The translations under genes and the position numbers were made by a program. DNA of 64,000 nucleotides from Ciona intestinalis (lineage: Eukaryota; Chordata; Ascidiacea; Phlebobranchia; Cionidae), in the NCBI RefSeq assembly GCF_000224145.3, contig NC_020173.2, positions 6,187,961-6,251,960 of the forward strand, in the 5' to 3' direction. Under the pieces are notes generated by a model. The model saw nothing but the letters and a program-made list of their open reading frames with translations, ran no database searches and was not told the origin of the DNA. This document shows, piece after piece, positions 1-9,931 of the stretch (its first letter is position 1; every line of letters starts with the position of its first letter).

Positions 1-63
1 AAACATATATAGATATTTAGAAGTTTGAAACCAGGCTACTTGTGTATTTCTATTCTATATTGT

Positions 64-116
64 TGAAGTCAGTCATGGGACTTGAGATTTAGACCACCGT
101 TGGCCCATTACCCCAA
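64..116 (+). repeat. fragment of the ~97-bp minisatellite family
   Basis: A single degenerate unit (CATGGGACTTGAGATTTAGA, then TTGGCCCATTACCCCA) of the family that forms arrays at 20427 and elsewhere. Confidence 0.7.
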
Positions 117-239
117 AACGCATGCTGCTATCATATTAAATCAAACCCTTATGTATTTTCAATATTCCAGTTTTAAAGTGTTAGATTGAGAAACAATAAT
201 GCAATTTAGAGTAAAGTAAGTTAGCACACAAACCCTCAC

Positions 240-3200
240 CCCTCCAGCTCCTTTCATTGAATCCATTCGTTCGCGACTTTCCGCTTTTTTTGCCTCAATC
301 TGGTGGAGAATAAGATTAATTATAATATGAACATATACTTACTAACATTATATATTATATGACACAATGTCTTCGTTTTCAAACATTTCAGTTTAAGAAC
401 TAAAACCATAAAATGATGGTTTTAGTTTTTTACATTTTTTATAACTTTTTGCGATTAATTTTAGTTTTAAACCGAAACTTACAAAAACAAAAATTAATGG
501 CATAATTAAAATTTATGGCAAAATTTATAAAAAATGTAAAAAACTAAAACCATCATTCGTTTTAACTTCTGACATTTTATGGTTTTAGTTCTTAAACTGA
601 AATGTTTGGAAACGAAGACATTGTGTCATAATATATATAGGCCGATATGTTTATATTAAAACTGCCAGAAAACCCATGTTTTATGCACCCAATTCTAAAC
701 ACAAACATAAATTGTTATAATACTGTAGCCTTATCAACTTTGTATAAACAAATTAAATGGATTTCTTAATAAATTCATTTCTTATAGTTGGTTGGGCTTA
801 GCTATTGCATGGTAAAACAAAATTTAGTAAAAATACAGCCAAGTGAACATTAATTATCATAAAACGAAATATATAGTTGCAAACAGTGGCGGAGCCAGGG
901 GCGGGTTTAGGGGGTTGCGACCCCTTAAAAAAAATTTAAAAAATTAAATGAAAATTTTTGATCAAACCCCCCCCCCCCTTTATTTTTTTTGGCTGCACCA
1001 CTGGTTGCAGATATTACCAGTAAGATCAAGTTAATGGTAAGACACACAGAGAAACAAAACATACTAACAATGTACTCACATATACAGTAGTAGTAGGTAT
1101 AGTTGTAGGTAGTATGTATATTATGTAGCGTAACTTAGGTTGAAGTTAAGTTTATATGTAACCTAAATGTAAGTTAAGTGTAGCCTAAATGTATTGTAAC
1201 CTAGGTTAGGGTTTTATTTTATAAGTTAAATTTATTCCATTGAAAACCTAAACTATTTAATGTTATAACGGATCTATATTAGACAAAGGGGGAATTCAAC
1301 TTGATGACTATAAGAAATTTGAATAAATGAATAAAAAAAATTTTGCGTAATTGGGTATTAATAGTCGTTAGGAGATGTTTTGTATTCCTTGTGCCCGCTT
1401 AGGAGTTTACTTTATAACTGAATATTAGTTTTGGAAATTTAAGTATACCATGATTTATAGATTTTTGCGCTGTATTAAACACCAATATCACATAGAAAGT
1501 ATATGTTAGTTATCACATTATACAGAATTTTATAACCCGTGTCCCATAGGTCTTATACTTATTATTATTATCATTATATCACATAATACACCTAAAGTAT
1601 CTTATTTTGTTCTTAAGTTAATGAATTTATTGCGTTCTGGGCCCAACATGATGATAGATAAATGTTATTTTATGTCGGTGTAACTTTATATTCCCAACCT
1701 AACTGTGCTAGTAATGTGCTGTGGTATTGTATAGTATGAATGTATGTATGTGTGTGAACGTATTAATTTAAATATGTGATAGTGTATGGTGTGTAATTGA
1801 GGGTATGTGTGTGTGTGTGTAATTGAGTGTGTGAGTGCGTGCGTGTCTCAGTATGTGTGTGTGTAAAAGTATTGAATGTGCAAGAATTAAAACATAACGA
1901 ACTCTTTTATCTTTGATGGTATGGTAATGTTTGGCAATAGCTTGGTCTACGGATGATTCGTCTTCAAATGTCACGAAACCAAACCCTGTTTCGTAATTAG
2001 GATAGTAATAGTTATAACTTAGCTGCCAAATCCAGCTGGCAACTTTGGCACAAATATTGACGATAAATTTTAAAGTTGTAATTAACAAATTAACATAGTA
2101 TTAGATATAGTATGGCTAACCTGCCCTTAACTTCTGCCAGAAATTAAGAAATATAATATTTTCAATACATAAAATGCAAGGTTTATTTTAGTTAGAAATA
2201 ATCAGAACATATCAACTATTTTAACTAGGTATCTAAAACACTGGCAACACTTTACAGATGAAATAAGGTCTGGCAGAAATAAACATAGTATATTGATAAT
2301 ACTGAATATTTAAATACAAAATAGTTTTTACCGAAATAAAAATAAAGAAAAACCACCACGTAAAAAATAAATTTATAGCACAGCAAATTTTAAATATTTA
2401 AAAATCTCGTAATCATAAATTATATATATATGTATGAAGGAGCTAAATAATTGATGTATGGTTGATGTAGTTGTTAGGATTTGTATTTACCTTTATGTGG
2501 TTTGCTGGGATCCTCCTTGTTTAATACGAAAACCACTTCAGCCACCTGGAAATCGAAAACTAATTAACACAAGAGGTCTAAATATGTTGTTGCTGCCAGG
2601 CAATTTAATTTGTTTAATCCGGGGTGACATTGTTAAAACACAGTTAAAAAATACTTTCAGTTTGGTACTGCTTGTTTGTATAGACACCTAACAGCAAGGT
2701 AAAAGCTGCTTTAGTATTGAAAAGTGCGGTGCTAAAACATATGATATCACCCCAGGTTTTAAAAGTTTTGGTCACATGTCATTAAGCGACAAAATTCAAC
2801 TGTTAGCAAAATCAAATCACTCACTTTAATATCTTTCAAAACAATCTATCAAAATGTATATATATTGCTACTCATGTTTTAAAAATTAGGGTGCTAACTA
2901 ATTGCCAAATATAACTGTTGTTTAATTAACCCAGCACTCACCGTTCCATATCTTTCAAAATATCCTTTTACATCCTCCTGTGTGGCTTCCATGGAGATCC
3001 CACCAATAAATATCTTGTGTGACTTCGTGAAACTGTTGGCGGTTGCCTTCTTCTGTTGAAGCACTGCTTTAGGAGTGCATGGCTTTGGGTCAATCTGTAA
3101 AATAACAGTTAGGTTTGGATATTTCTATAAAGTGAAGTGGGTAAAAGTATATTAGCGCACTTTTTGAGGATTAGCATAATAATAATACCCTTTATTTGGG

Positions 3201-3988
3201 CTTTGATTAAAATGAGAATAAAGAATGACAAAAAATAAAATTGATAAGACAGGTATAGAGACAAAACTACAGTTATTAAAACACACTTATGTTTAAAAAC
3301 ATATTACATTTAATTAGACGACAAAAACAGTAAATCAATTTAACACCCATGGTCCCCTGCTCCACTAATAAAATACCCTAGATTTGTTTTATTTAAAGCA
3401 ACAATCGAAATGTAAATTAGTAAGAAAAAAGCAAAACAAACATAATTTTTAGCATATCTCACCCCTTTATTATCCAGGGTATGAGGCCTTGCTTTCAACA
3501 CTTCATTTACACTCGATGGATTGGCGAAAGTAATAAACCCAAACCCCCTGGAAACACCCGTTTCTTTGTCCTTCATTAAAACGCAATCGGTAACTTCCCC
3601 GAACCCCTCAAAATATTGTTTGAACCCCTCGCTTGTCGTTTGCCGAGACAAACCACCAACGAATATTTTACTAAAAAAGAAAAAACACAAAACTTGAATT
3701 TATAAAATATTGTTTTGCTTATAAATATACTTTAAATTAGAACACAACTGAACAAAGTTTAAAATTTTTACAAACGTATGTCGCCTATGTATAATGTTAT
3801 ACATATTTTTTTGGGTTGTATGCTTATTAGTTTTTATTATTATAATGATATATTCCATTCTAACAGGTGTTACCAATTAGGTTTAGTATATGTAACGGAC
3901 GCATTAGTTTGTGCTGCAATTGTTTGCAAATAAATAACTTTAGTTAACTTATATCTTACCCGGCTTCATCTGAATCATTATGCGACAT
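240..3988 (-). CDS. DAZAP1: DAZAP1-like RNA-binding protein, two RRMs (3' part off window)
   Basis: Six exons join in frame: 3960-3988, 3463-3670, 2942-3094, 2491-2545, 1903-1985 and 240-299 (196 codons), with the rest beyond the left edge. The start MSHNDSDEAG is followed by RRM1 (RNP2 KIFVGGL, RNP1 RGFGFITF) and the linker RPHTLDNKGIDPKPCTP, which is diagnostic of DAZAP1. RRM2 follows, with RNP2 KIFIGGI and RNP1 KGFGFVTF formed across the exon 4/5 junction. Exon 6 (IEAKKAESRERMDS) matches the end of DAZAP1 RRM2. In vertebrates the protein binds RNA and acts in splicing and translation control; that role is inferred here. The Pro-rich C-terminus is not in this window. The intron 300-1902 holds two repeat elements and a TG microsatellite. 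Family assignment is secure. Exon 5 uses a weak donor (GTTCGT), chosen because it preserves phase and family length. Confidence 0.9.
357..632. mobile_element. palindromic foldback MITE
   Basis: About 275 bp in which the left arm (GACACAATGTCTTCGTTTTC onward) is repeated as its reverse complement at the right end. The inverted symmetry extends almost to the centre, through ACTAAAACCATC motifs. It lies in the last visible DAZAP1 intron and has no coding capacity. A TA-rich flank on each side fits a TA-targeting element, but the duplication is hidden in the repetitive flank. Confidence 0.75.
884..1003. mobile_element. hAT-like non-autonomous element, copy 1
   Basis: A 120-bp element beginning CAGTGGCGGAGCC and ending GGCTGCACCACTG (inverted termini), with a poly-C run inside. 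It is flanked by GTTGCAAA (876-883) and GTTGCAGA (1004-1011), an 8-bp duplication with one mismatch, as hAT transposases make. A second copy is at 55624. Confidence 0.75.
1738..1866. repeat. TG-rich microsatellite
   Basis: Imperfect runs of TG, TATG and GTGTGAG in a DAZAP1 intron, just downstream of exon 5. Confidence 0.8.
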
Positions 3989-4251
3989 ATTGAAGTTTTT
4001 AGACTTTAACTATCCACAGTCAAATACCTATTTGTATATACCTAAAAATAAAATTGTAAAAAAAAAATCCACGACTATTATTTGCGGTGCGCAATCTTTT
4101 TGCTATTTACCACTAAACAGTAATGGAGAAATTTCCCACAAATATAAGTTCACTGATTATTAGCACAGTAGTATTGCATGGTTTATAATATTTTTGCATT
4201 TCACCATAAATGAAGCACGAATTCACCACAAATATAAGGTATTTTTCGTAT

Positions 4252-4578
4252 TTAACCTTCGTAAGATGGGTATTGCAATTGCATAAGATTGTCTGAATTA
4301 GGCTTAGTGGAAAAATTACGATATTTTTCGACAATGTCACATTTTATCTTTAACTGGTCTTGTAACGATTTTAACAATACTGTTTGCTGTGGTAAAGTAT
4401 TATCAATTCCTTTAGCTTGGTTAATTTCTTGTCGTGCTTGCTCCATCTTTTCTTTCAGATTCGTAACTTTTTGACTCAAGTTTTCAACATCGCGTCCAGA
4501 CTCTAAGCAGCTTAGAATTTCGTGAACGTCTTGCAGAAAGCAGATTTCCAAAGGGCTGCTATCTTTTTCATCATTCAT
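4252..4578 (-). CDS. MED9: MED9-like Mediator subunit
   Basis: Intronless frame of 108 residues from ATG at 4578 (MNDEKDSSPLEICFLQ). An upstream in-frame TTG is not a start; adenine at -3 supports this ATG. The order FLQDVHEILSC, then a heptad-like helix (LSQKVTNLKEKMEQARQEI), then LLKSLQDQLKIK and VEKYRN, follows the conserved MED9 C-terminal domain (vertebrate FLPLVHDIIKC ... LREQVRTKNELLQKYK). MED9 is a small coiled-coil subunit of the Mediator middle module, which bridges activators and RNA polymerase II. The variable Pro/Gln-rich N-terminus of vertebrate MED9 is missing. The stop lies 263 bp before the DAZAP1 start on the same strand. Confidence 0.85.
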   Translation of the reverse strand: MNDEKDSSPLEICFLQDVHEILSCLESGRDVENLSQKVTNLKEKMEQARQEINQAKGIDNTLPQQTVLLKSLQDQLKIKCDIVEKYRNFSTKPNSDNLMQLQYPSYEG

Positions 4579-5137
4579 TTTAAAAGGACTAATCAACCCT
4601 GCGTTATAATGATTACAAAGTCGAACTACTGAAAAAACATGGGGGCAACTCTCCTAACGTTTTGTGTTCGCCTCCAAGCGACATTTAAGTATTGATTTCA
4701 GTTACTGTTAGTATTCGGGGCGTGCTATCGGTGCCAGAATAGTACTGTAGCGTAAAAATAGACACCGTTAGCACATAATATCTTGATTACGTTACTGTTA
4801 TCTGTTATAGTTTTCGGGGGCGAGCTACAGCATTATGGTGAATTCACATTTATACAGTTTCGTGTGGCATTGGTTTAAAACTGTTACAGTGTTTAATACT
4901 GTGCGCTTTTTAAAGTCGTGAGGATACGGGCGTATAATTCTGTAAATGTTCTTAGTTTACTACCAAATGGGTTGATAAAAGAAAATGAAACGTAGACCAT
5001 CTTACCCCAACCTAACTTTACTTCTTTGGTCAAGTTTACGTGAATTGTTAGTGCTTTTAAACAAAGTTATTGCCTCAAAATTTTAAAATTCAAACGTGTA
5101 TTTCCCGAGTTATATTCACACACGTATAAAACAATAA
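4579..5137. other. intergenic: MED9 upstream and LARGE 3' region
   Basis: No coding signal seen. About 4912-5013 is a truncated copy of the TA MITE (GTCGTGAGGATACGG ... TACTACCAAATGGG ... CATCTTACCCCAAC). Confidence 0.6.
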
Positions 5138-7532
5138 CTAATAAAGGTATTTTGTACGGTTAAAAGAGGGATATTTTCGTTTGAGGTAGTCAAAAAACAA
5201 ATCTTGTGTGATTTCTGTACAATGCTTAATATCAATGGAGTATAAATTGCGATTACTAGGGTACAATGAGTTACTAACGGCAAAAGCTGTTGGTAAAACG
5301 AAGAACTTATACCCAACAGCGTCTAATTCAATTCCCAGTGCAATTCTCGCTCGATCAGAATCGAGAAAACCGTCAAAAAGTTGCATAAAATGCTGCTTTC
5401 GTAATGCGAAAATGATCGGTGTACCGATGTTTCTCCAATCTGTTAAATACGGCGTTGTCGCAGTAGCCCAGCGTACAATATCGAACGAATTGGCTCGCTG
5501 GTCATTGGAATACTTGATTTCCCCAACAGCAATTTGTTTAACGATTGAGACTTTTGTGTTTGGTGTAGAATCTAATACATTACTAGTGGTTTCAAATACC
5601 GGCAAAACGTAAACGCTTTCCAAACTTAAAACATCGAATTTTGAAAAATAGTTGTAAAGAATATCGTACAGTTGTTGCGCCTGCTGATATTTTACGTCAT
5701 AAATTAACAGATATTCGGTTAACACTTGGCTGGCAGATGTATTTAGTAAATAACTGATCGGTGGCACTTGTTCGTTTACTCCATTGAAAACCAGATGATA
5801 ACCGATGTTGTCTCGCTGTTTTAAAATATCCGAGGAGTCTATAAAATGTTCCAACTGGTCAGTTTCGCGATCGGCTACGAAAATGGCTACGCTGATAGGT
5901 CCTGTCCATGTTTTACAAAGCGTTTCGAATGTCTGCATATCTTTGAGCTGTAGGTGGGTTACTAAAGTAATATCACGCGAGTCCTTGTTTTGGTATTTGA
6001 AAGGAAGATAGTAGATGTGAGTTCTATGCCTCGATGAGGCTTGAGCTGTGAACTTGTCGCAGATCTCGGTTTCTGTGAATGGAAGAATAAATGAATGAAT
6101 GACTTTATTTTGTCTCTTCGTTCACGGTACAACGAAGGTCAAAATAGCATACAGAATCAAAAAGACGAGAACTAACGGTAAAACAACATATGTCTTTATA
6201 ACACGATTGATTCTATTTGAATATGGAACTAACGATGCCATTTTAGGCGAAATATAACTTATCAATGAAAGGCGTGAACTTCACACCCTATATACTCTAT
6301 ATCTATTTTATGTTGATGAGGTCTTGCAGCGTGGAACGCCATAGGTCCTGGGATTTAGGCTAAAGTTGGTCCTGTACCGAAGCCCCCATACCGTTACATC
6401 TGACGAATAATATAATGTAAAAACCAATGAATTAAGCAGCATTATAATTACCTTTGGTTAAATTATCGTCTGCATAAAGCTTGACTTCACCCCGCTGAGT
6501 GCAACCAGGTGCTTGATGACGTAACGACATGCTATTCATTTCCAAAAAGATTGTAAACAAGTTCGTCAACCCTTGAATTTGGTCCGAATTAATGTCATGC
6601 TTTCGTACGTTGTTCCAATGGACTATTTTAACATTATGCTTATGGTCGTTATAGCAAAGTTCCATTTTTCGTTCGTATGGAAGCTGAAAATTCCAGTTAC
6701 ACTCTAGTTTATACAGCATATGTTTGTTATTAACAAGAAATAAATTGATAACATCTTGGTCAGCAAGCGGCACTGTCTTGAAACGTTTAATTCCCTGCTG
6801 TGCTGTTTCCTTCCATTCTGAATCCCAGTTTGCGCGTCTAAGTTTTTCGCAGTCAAGTAACATCATTCCACTATTCAACCCACGCCCAATAGCTGGCCAA
6901 ACAACGTATTCAAATTTCAAAGTACCAAGGTACCAATCGGACTGGTTTTCCACCATTCCAAATGCTTGTTGTTGATCCATATGCCTAAACTGTAACCATA
7001 ACTCTGCTATGTCTGTTGCAAACACCATGTCTGAGTCAAGAACGATTACCTTGTCTATGTACAGCGGTAATACTTTAAGAATAGCCAGCTTATACACACT
7101 GTTGATTCCAGAGTGATGCGTAAAAGGTAGCCAGGATACATCGTCTAATACAGCTATATCCTCATACATTGAAACTTTTAGGTCTGGTATGTCCCAACTT
7201 CTAAAAAGCTCCTTCAATATCGGCTTTGAAACGTTGTCCACGAGGTAATGGAAATGTAAACTATCTTTTCTATGGAAGAGTATCGACTTAACAAGTACTA
7301 CCATATCTTTAACAGTTTTATATCCGGTGCACACGAGAAAAACATGGATGGTTTCACATTGCGACGGTTTCTGTCTCCCTGTTTGGATTTGCAGGTCGCT
7401 TTCGTACTTTCTCAACGTTGTTTTTTCTTCTTGCAAAAATCTTTTCATTAGAAAGTATGTTACCATAAAAACCACACATATCGTAACAAAGTTTCGATTA
7501 GAAACTCGTTTCATACTTCGGCATGCACCCAT
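5138..7532 (-). CDS. LARGE1: LARGE-type bifunctional glycosyltransferase, second domain degenerate
   Basis: Two exons, 6452-7532 and 5138-6072, join in phase (G|AA) to give 671 residues. A short cytosolic tail and signal anchor (residues ~15-31) make it a type II Golgi protein. The GT8 domain (~59-340) starts CETIHVFLVCTGY and has the metal-binding DSD at 166-168, plus VENQSDWYLG, NSGMMLLD, LADQD and the C-terminal KIVHWNN, all typical of LARGE xylosyltransferase domains. The second, GT49-like domain (~378-668) starts RTHIYYLP and keeps GPIS, NIGYH, ATATTPY and VLP. Its DxD reads D486-V-K488, and the histidine positions near 603 and 626-633 are not histidine. LARGE extends the xylose-glucuronate repeat (matriglycan) on alpha-dystroglycan. 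Here xylosyl transfer looks possible but glucuronyl transfer doubtful. The vertebrate stem coiled coil is largely absent. Which vertebrate LARGE paralogue is closest is not resolved. Confidence 0.92.
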
Positions 7533-8680
7533 GGTTGTATGGCCAACGTTTTCATTCTCCTTTATCGTCCCATTTGGTAGTAGACAAATAAAAATTTCAG
7601 AAGGACATAACCATATCCAAGCTACTGTACAAGAGCGTTGTTAATTGTTAAAAACACGATTAAAAATGACATACATCTTACCCAACAATGCTATATAGAC
7701 TAATATAGTAAACTCTACATCGAGTATTTCTGTCCTGTCGGCTTCTTATATCGAAAGTATGAGTAGCCTATCTCACTATTTCTTCTATTATATATATATG
7801 TTCCACACTTAGCATATCCGGTCTGTATATCAGAATGTGTAGGCTACTCTATACCAAGCTTTCCGTTTCGTACCATACCAGTCAAAACACATCTGCGGCT
7901 TTTTGTAGGACACTATTGTTTCTAACTTCGAAAACACAGCTCTCTATGCTTAAGTGAATGATATATTTTGTATCTTATGGCACGGTAATGAAGGTCGGAG
8001 CAGCATGCCAAAGCTAAAAGACGTGAAGCAACGGTAAAAACAACACTCGTTATAACACGCCTATTGAACAACAGTATACAAACTTGCTTGATAAAATATT
8101 GGTCTGTAACACTCTAAAAAAACTGCAGGAAATAGTTTTATGTTTTGTTTCTCAGCTCTGCTACAGCGCTACAGGATATGACACAACTTTGCCCGAACAC
8201 GATCAAAATAATCGGGTTTAATAACTGCAGTGACTTCCGATCCGAAGGCCATACTGTTCCAAGTAAATAAAAAATGAAATGTTTTATCTTCGAATGGCAG
8301 AGCAACGACAGTCGTTATAACATGGGTGTTTTATACATATCGTTCCGACTTATGAGTTACCACGTATACGTTTTTTGTGGGTGAAAAACATTGTGTTTTA
8401 TATATATACCATAGTCCGTATATAAACTCGGGGATTCCACCTATTTTTATTAATGTAACACAAAATAAATAAAAAGTTGTCGTTTAACGTAGTTTTTTAA
8501 CAGAGTATCAACAACATATCTCCATATCTGAAGCAGAATCTGTATAGAAACATTTATATACGGATTCTGATCTGAAGAAAAAGTTCCAACTTTTTGGTCC
8601 CTGGATAAAAGAGCGCATCCTAGCGGTACAAAATTTTCTCTTACCAGCTGGGAGAAGTGCATGTGCTTTGCGTGGAAAAA
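7533..8680. promoter_or_regulatory. divergent LARGE/NEPRO intergenic region
   Basis: 1.1 kb between divergently transcribed genes, so it should hold both promoters, but no specific element is recognisable. It includes a SINE-tail unit (8284-8375, CAGTCGTTATAACATGGGTG) and short AT microsatellites near 7790. Confidence 0.4.
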
Positions 8681-9853
8681 ATGATGGATTTTGAAGTTTT
8701 TGAAGACGTTTTACTCGAAATTACTGAGGTTTTATCTTCTCAAACTGCGCTTGCTTACGAGTTAGCTATTTTGTCAAAGGTATGTTACAAAAATTCAAAC
8801 GCGCAACGAAGACAGAAACATTTCGGAGCGCTGAAAAAGATTGAACGAAATTTTAGAAAATTTGTCTCAAACGAAGTTTTAACTGCGGCTCAGAATGAGC
8901 TCTGTGTGCTAGAAGATTCCCCATCAAGATTAAACAGATCTGTTAAAGAAATACACTTCGTTTTGTACCAAAGTTACCTCTATTTAAACGAAGTATGTAA
9001 AAACTGTATGGAATCTGTACAACATAGTTTAGACCAATTGCGCATCGAACGGTTCGTCAAATATCATGTTTTATTGGTGACACTGTCAAGCAAAATTTAC
9101 AATTTAACTGGAAAATTAATGGCGGAAATGAAAACATGGATATTAAAACTACAAAGCACATTTGACCATCTAAAAGTTTTGAAACTTCCAGACGATTCTA
9201 CAATACCTATTACAGTTGATGCTTTACCAACTTGTTTAAATGAAAATGAAACCACAATTTCTATAAATGAAACAACTGACATTGCTGATAAAACTAGGGG
9301 GAAAAGGCCATTAACTTGTATTGAGGATGAAAATGCCGTAGACATTGGCGTTGCTCTTGACAGGAGCACCTTCTTAAAAAATACTCAACAAACTCAAAGT
9401 CCAGCTGACAGCCTACCTATAATGCAAGATATCTGTTCAACACCTTATGAAGCTGGAGCTGAAACGACATTTTCTATAAAACAAAGAAATATTGCTGATA
9501 ATCCTGCTATAGAAGAAGTAACAACTTTTAGTAACAATGAAAATACCCCAGATTTTGGTATTGTTATAGATAGGAGTGCCTTTTTAAAAGATCTACAAAG
9601 TAATGCAAAAAGCTCTCCAAAATCACCCGTGACTTTATCTACAATAGAAGTACCAGAAACTAAACTTCACCAAAAGGTCCAAAAGAAAATTAAACCTTTG
9701 CGAAAAATGTTGACAAAAAAGAAATCAAAACGTTTAAATGCCAAAATGAGAAATGTCCCTTTAAAATTAAAACGTTATCACTGTAATTTTAACTTGCATT
9801 GTGCTAGAAAAAAGCGAATGAAATTTGTATTACGTTCACTAAATACGAGATAA
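8681..9853 (+). CDS. NEPRO: NEPRO-like nucleolar protein (DUF4477 type)
   Basis: Single-exon frame of 390 residues from ATGATGGAT at 8681. An in-frame ATG at 8657 would add eight residues (MHVLCVEK). The N-terminal ~170 residues are helical, with ELAILSKVCYKNSNAQRRQK, HFGALKKIERNFRKF and a long helix to LSSKIYNLTGKL. This is the pattern I associate with the NEPRO N-terminal domain (nucleolus and neural progenitor protein). A disordered acidic middle contains a repeated motif: DIGVALDRSTFLKN at ~225 and DFGIVIDRSAFLKD at ~303. The C-terminus is highly basic (KKKSKRLNAKMRN, ARKKRMKF), fitting nucleolar retention. In vertebrates NEPRO is nucleolar and linked to ribosome biogenesis and early development. 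The stop lies 78 bp before the HYKK start. Assignment is from remembered family features and is moderately secure. Confidence 0.65.
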   Translation: MMDFEVFEDVLLEITEVLSSQTALAYELAILSKVCYKNSNAQRRQKHFGALKKIERNFRKFVSNEVLTAAQNELCVLEDSPSRLNRSVKEIHFVLYQSYLYLNEVCKNCMESVQHSLDQLRIERFVKYHVLLVTLSSKIYNLTGKLMAEMKTWILKLQSTFDHLKVLKLPDDSTIPITVDALPTCLNENETTISINETTDIADKTRGKRPLTCIEDENAVDIGVALDRSTFLKNTQQTQSPADSLPIMQDICSTPYEAGAETTFSIKQRNIADNPAIEEVTTFSNNENTPDFGIVIDRSAFLKDLQSNAKSSPKSPVTLSTIEVPETKLHQKVQKKIKPLRKMLTKKKSKRLNAKMRNVPLKLKRYHCNFNLHCARKKRMKFVLRSLNTR

Positions 9854-9931
9854 AGCTTTACAGATAAATTTCTATAAACCAATGTCATAAGATTGAGTTT
9901 TTAAGATATTTGAAATGTGATACTTGACGCT

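Noticed and set aside
2458..2691. Plus-strand frame MVDVVVRICIY...
   Set aside because: Antisense to DAZAP1 exon 4, with a poor composition and no splice support.
4579..4596. Extension of MED9 to MISPFK
   Set aside because: The upstream codon is TTG, not ATG. The ATG at 4578 has a good context.
5208..5612. 134-residue plus-strand open frame
   Set aside because: Antisense shadow of the LARGE coding exon.
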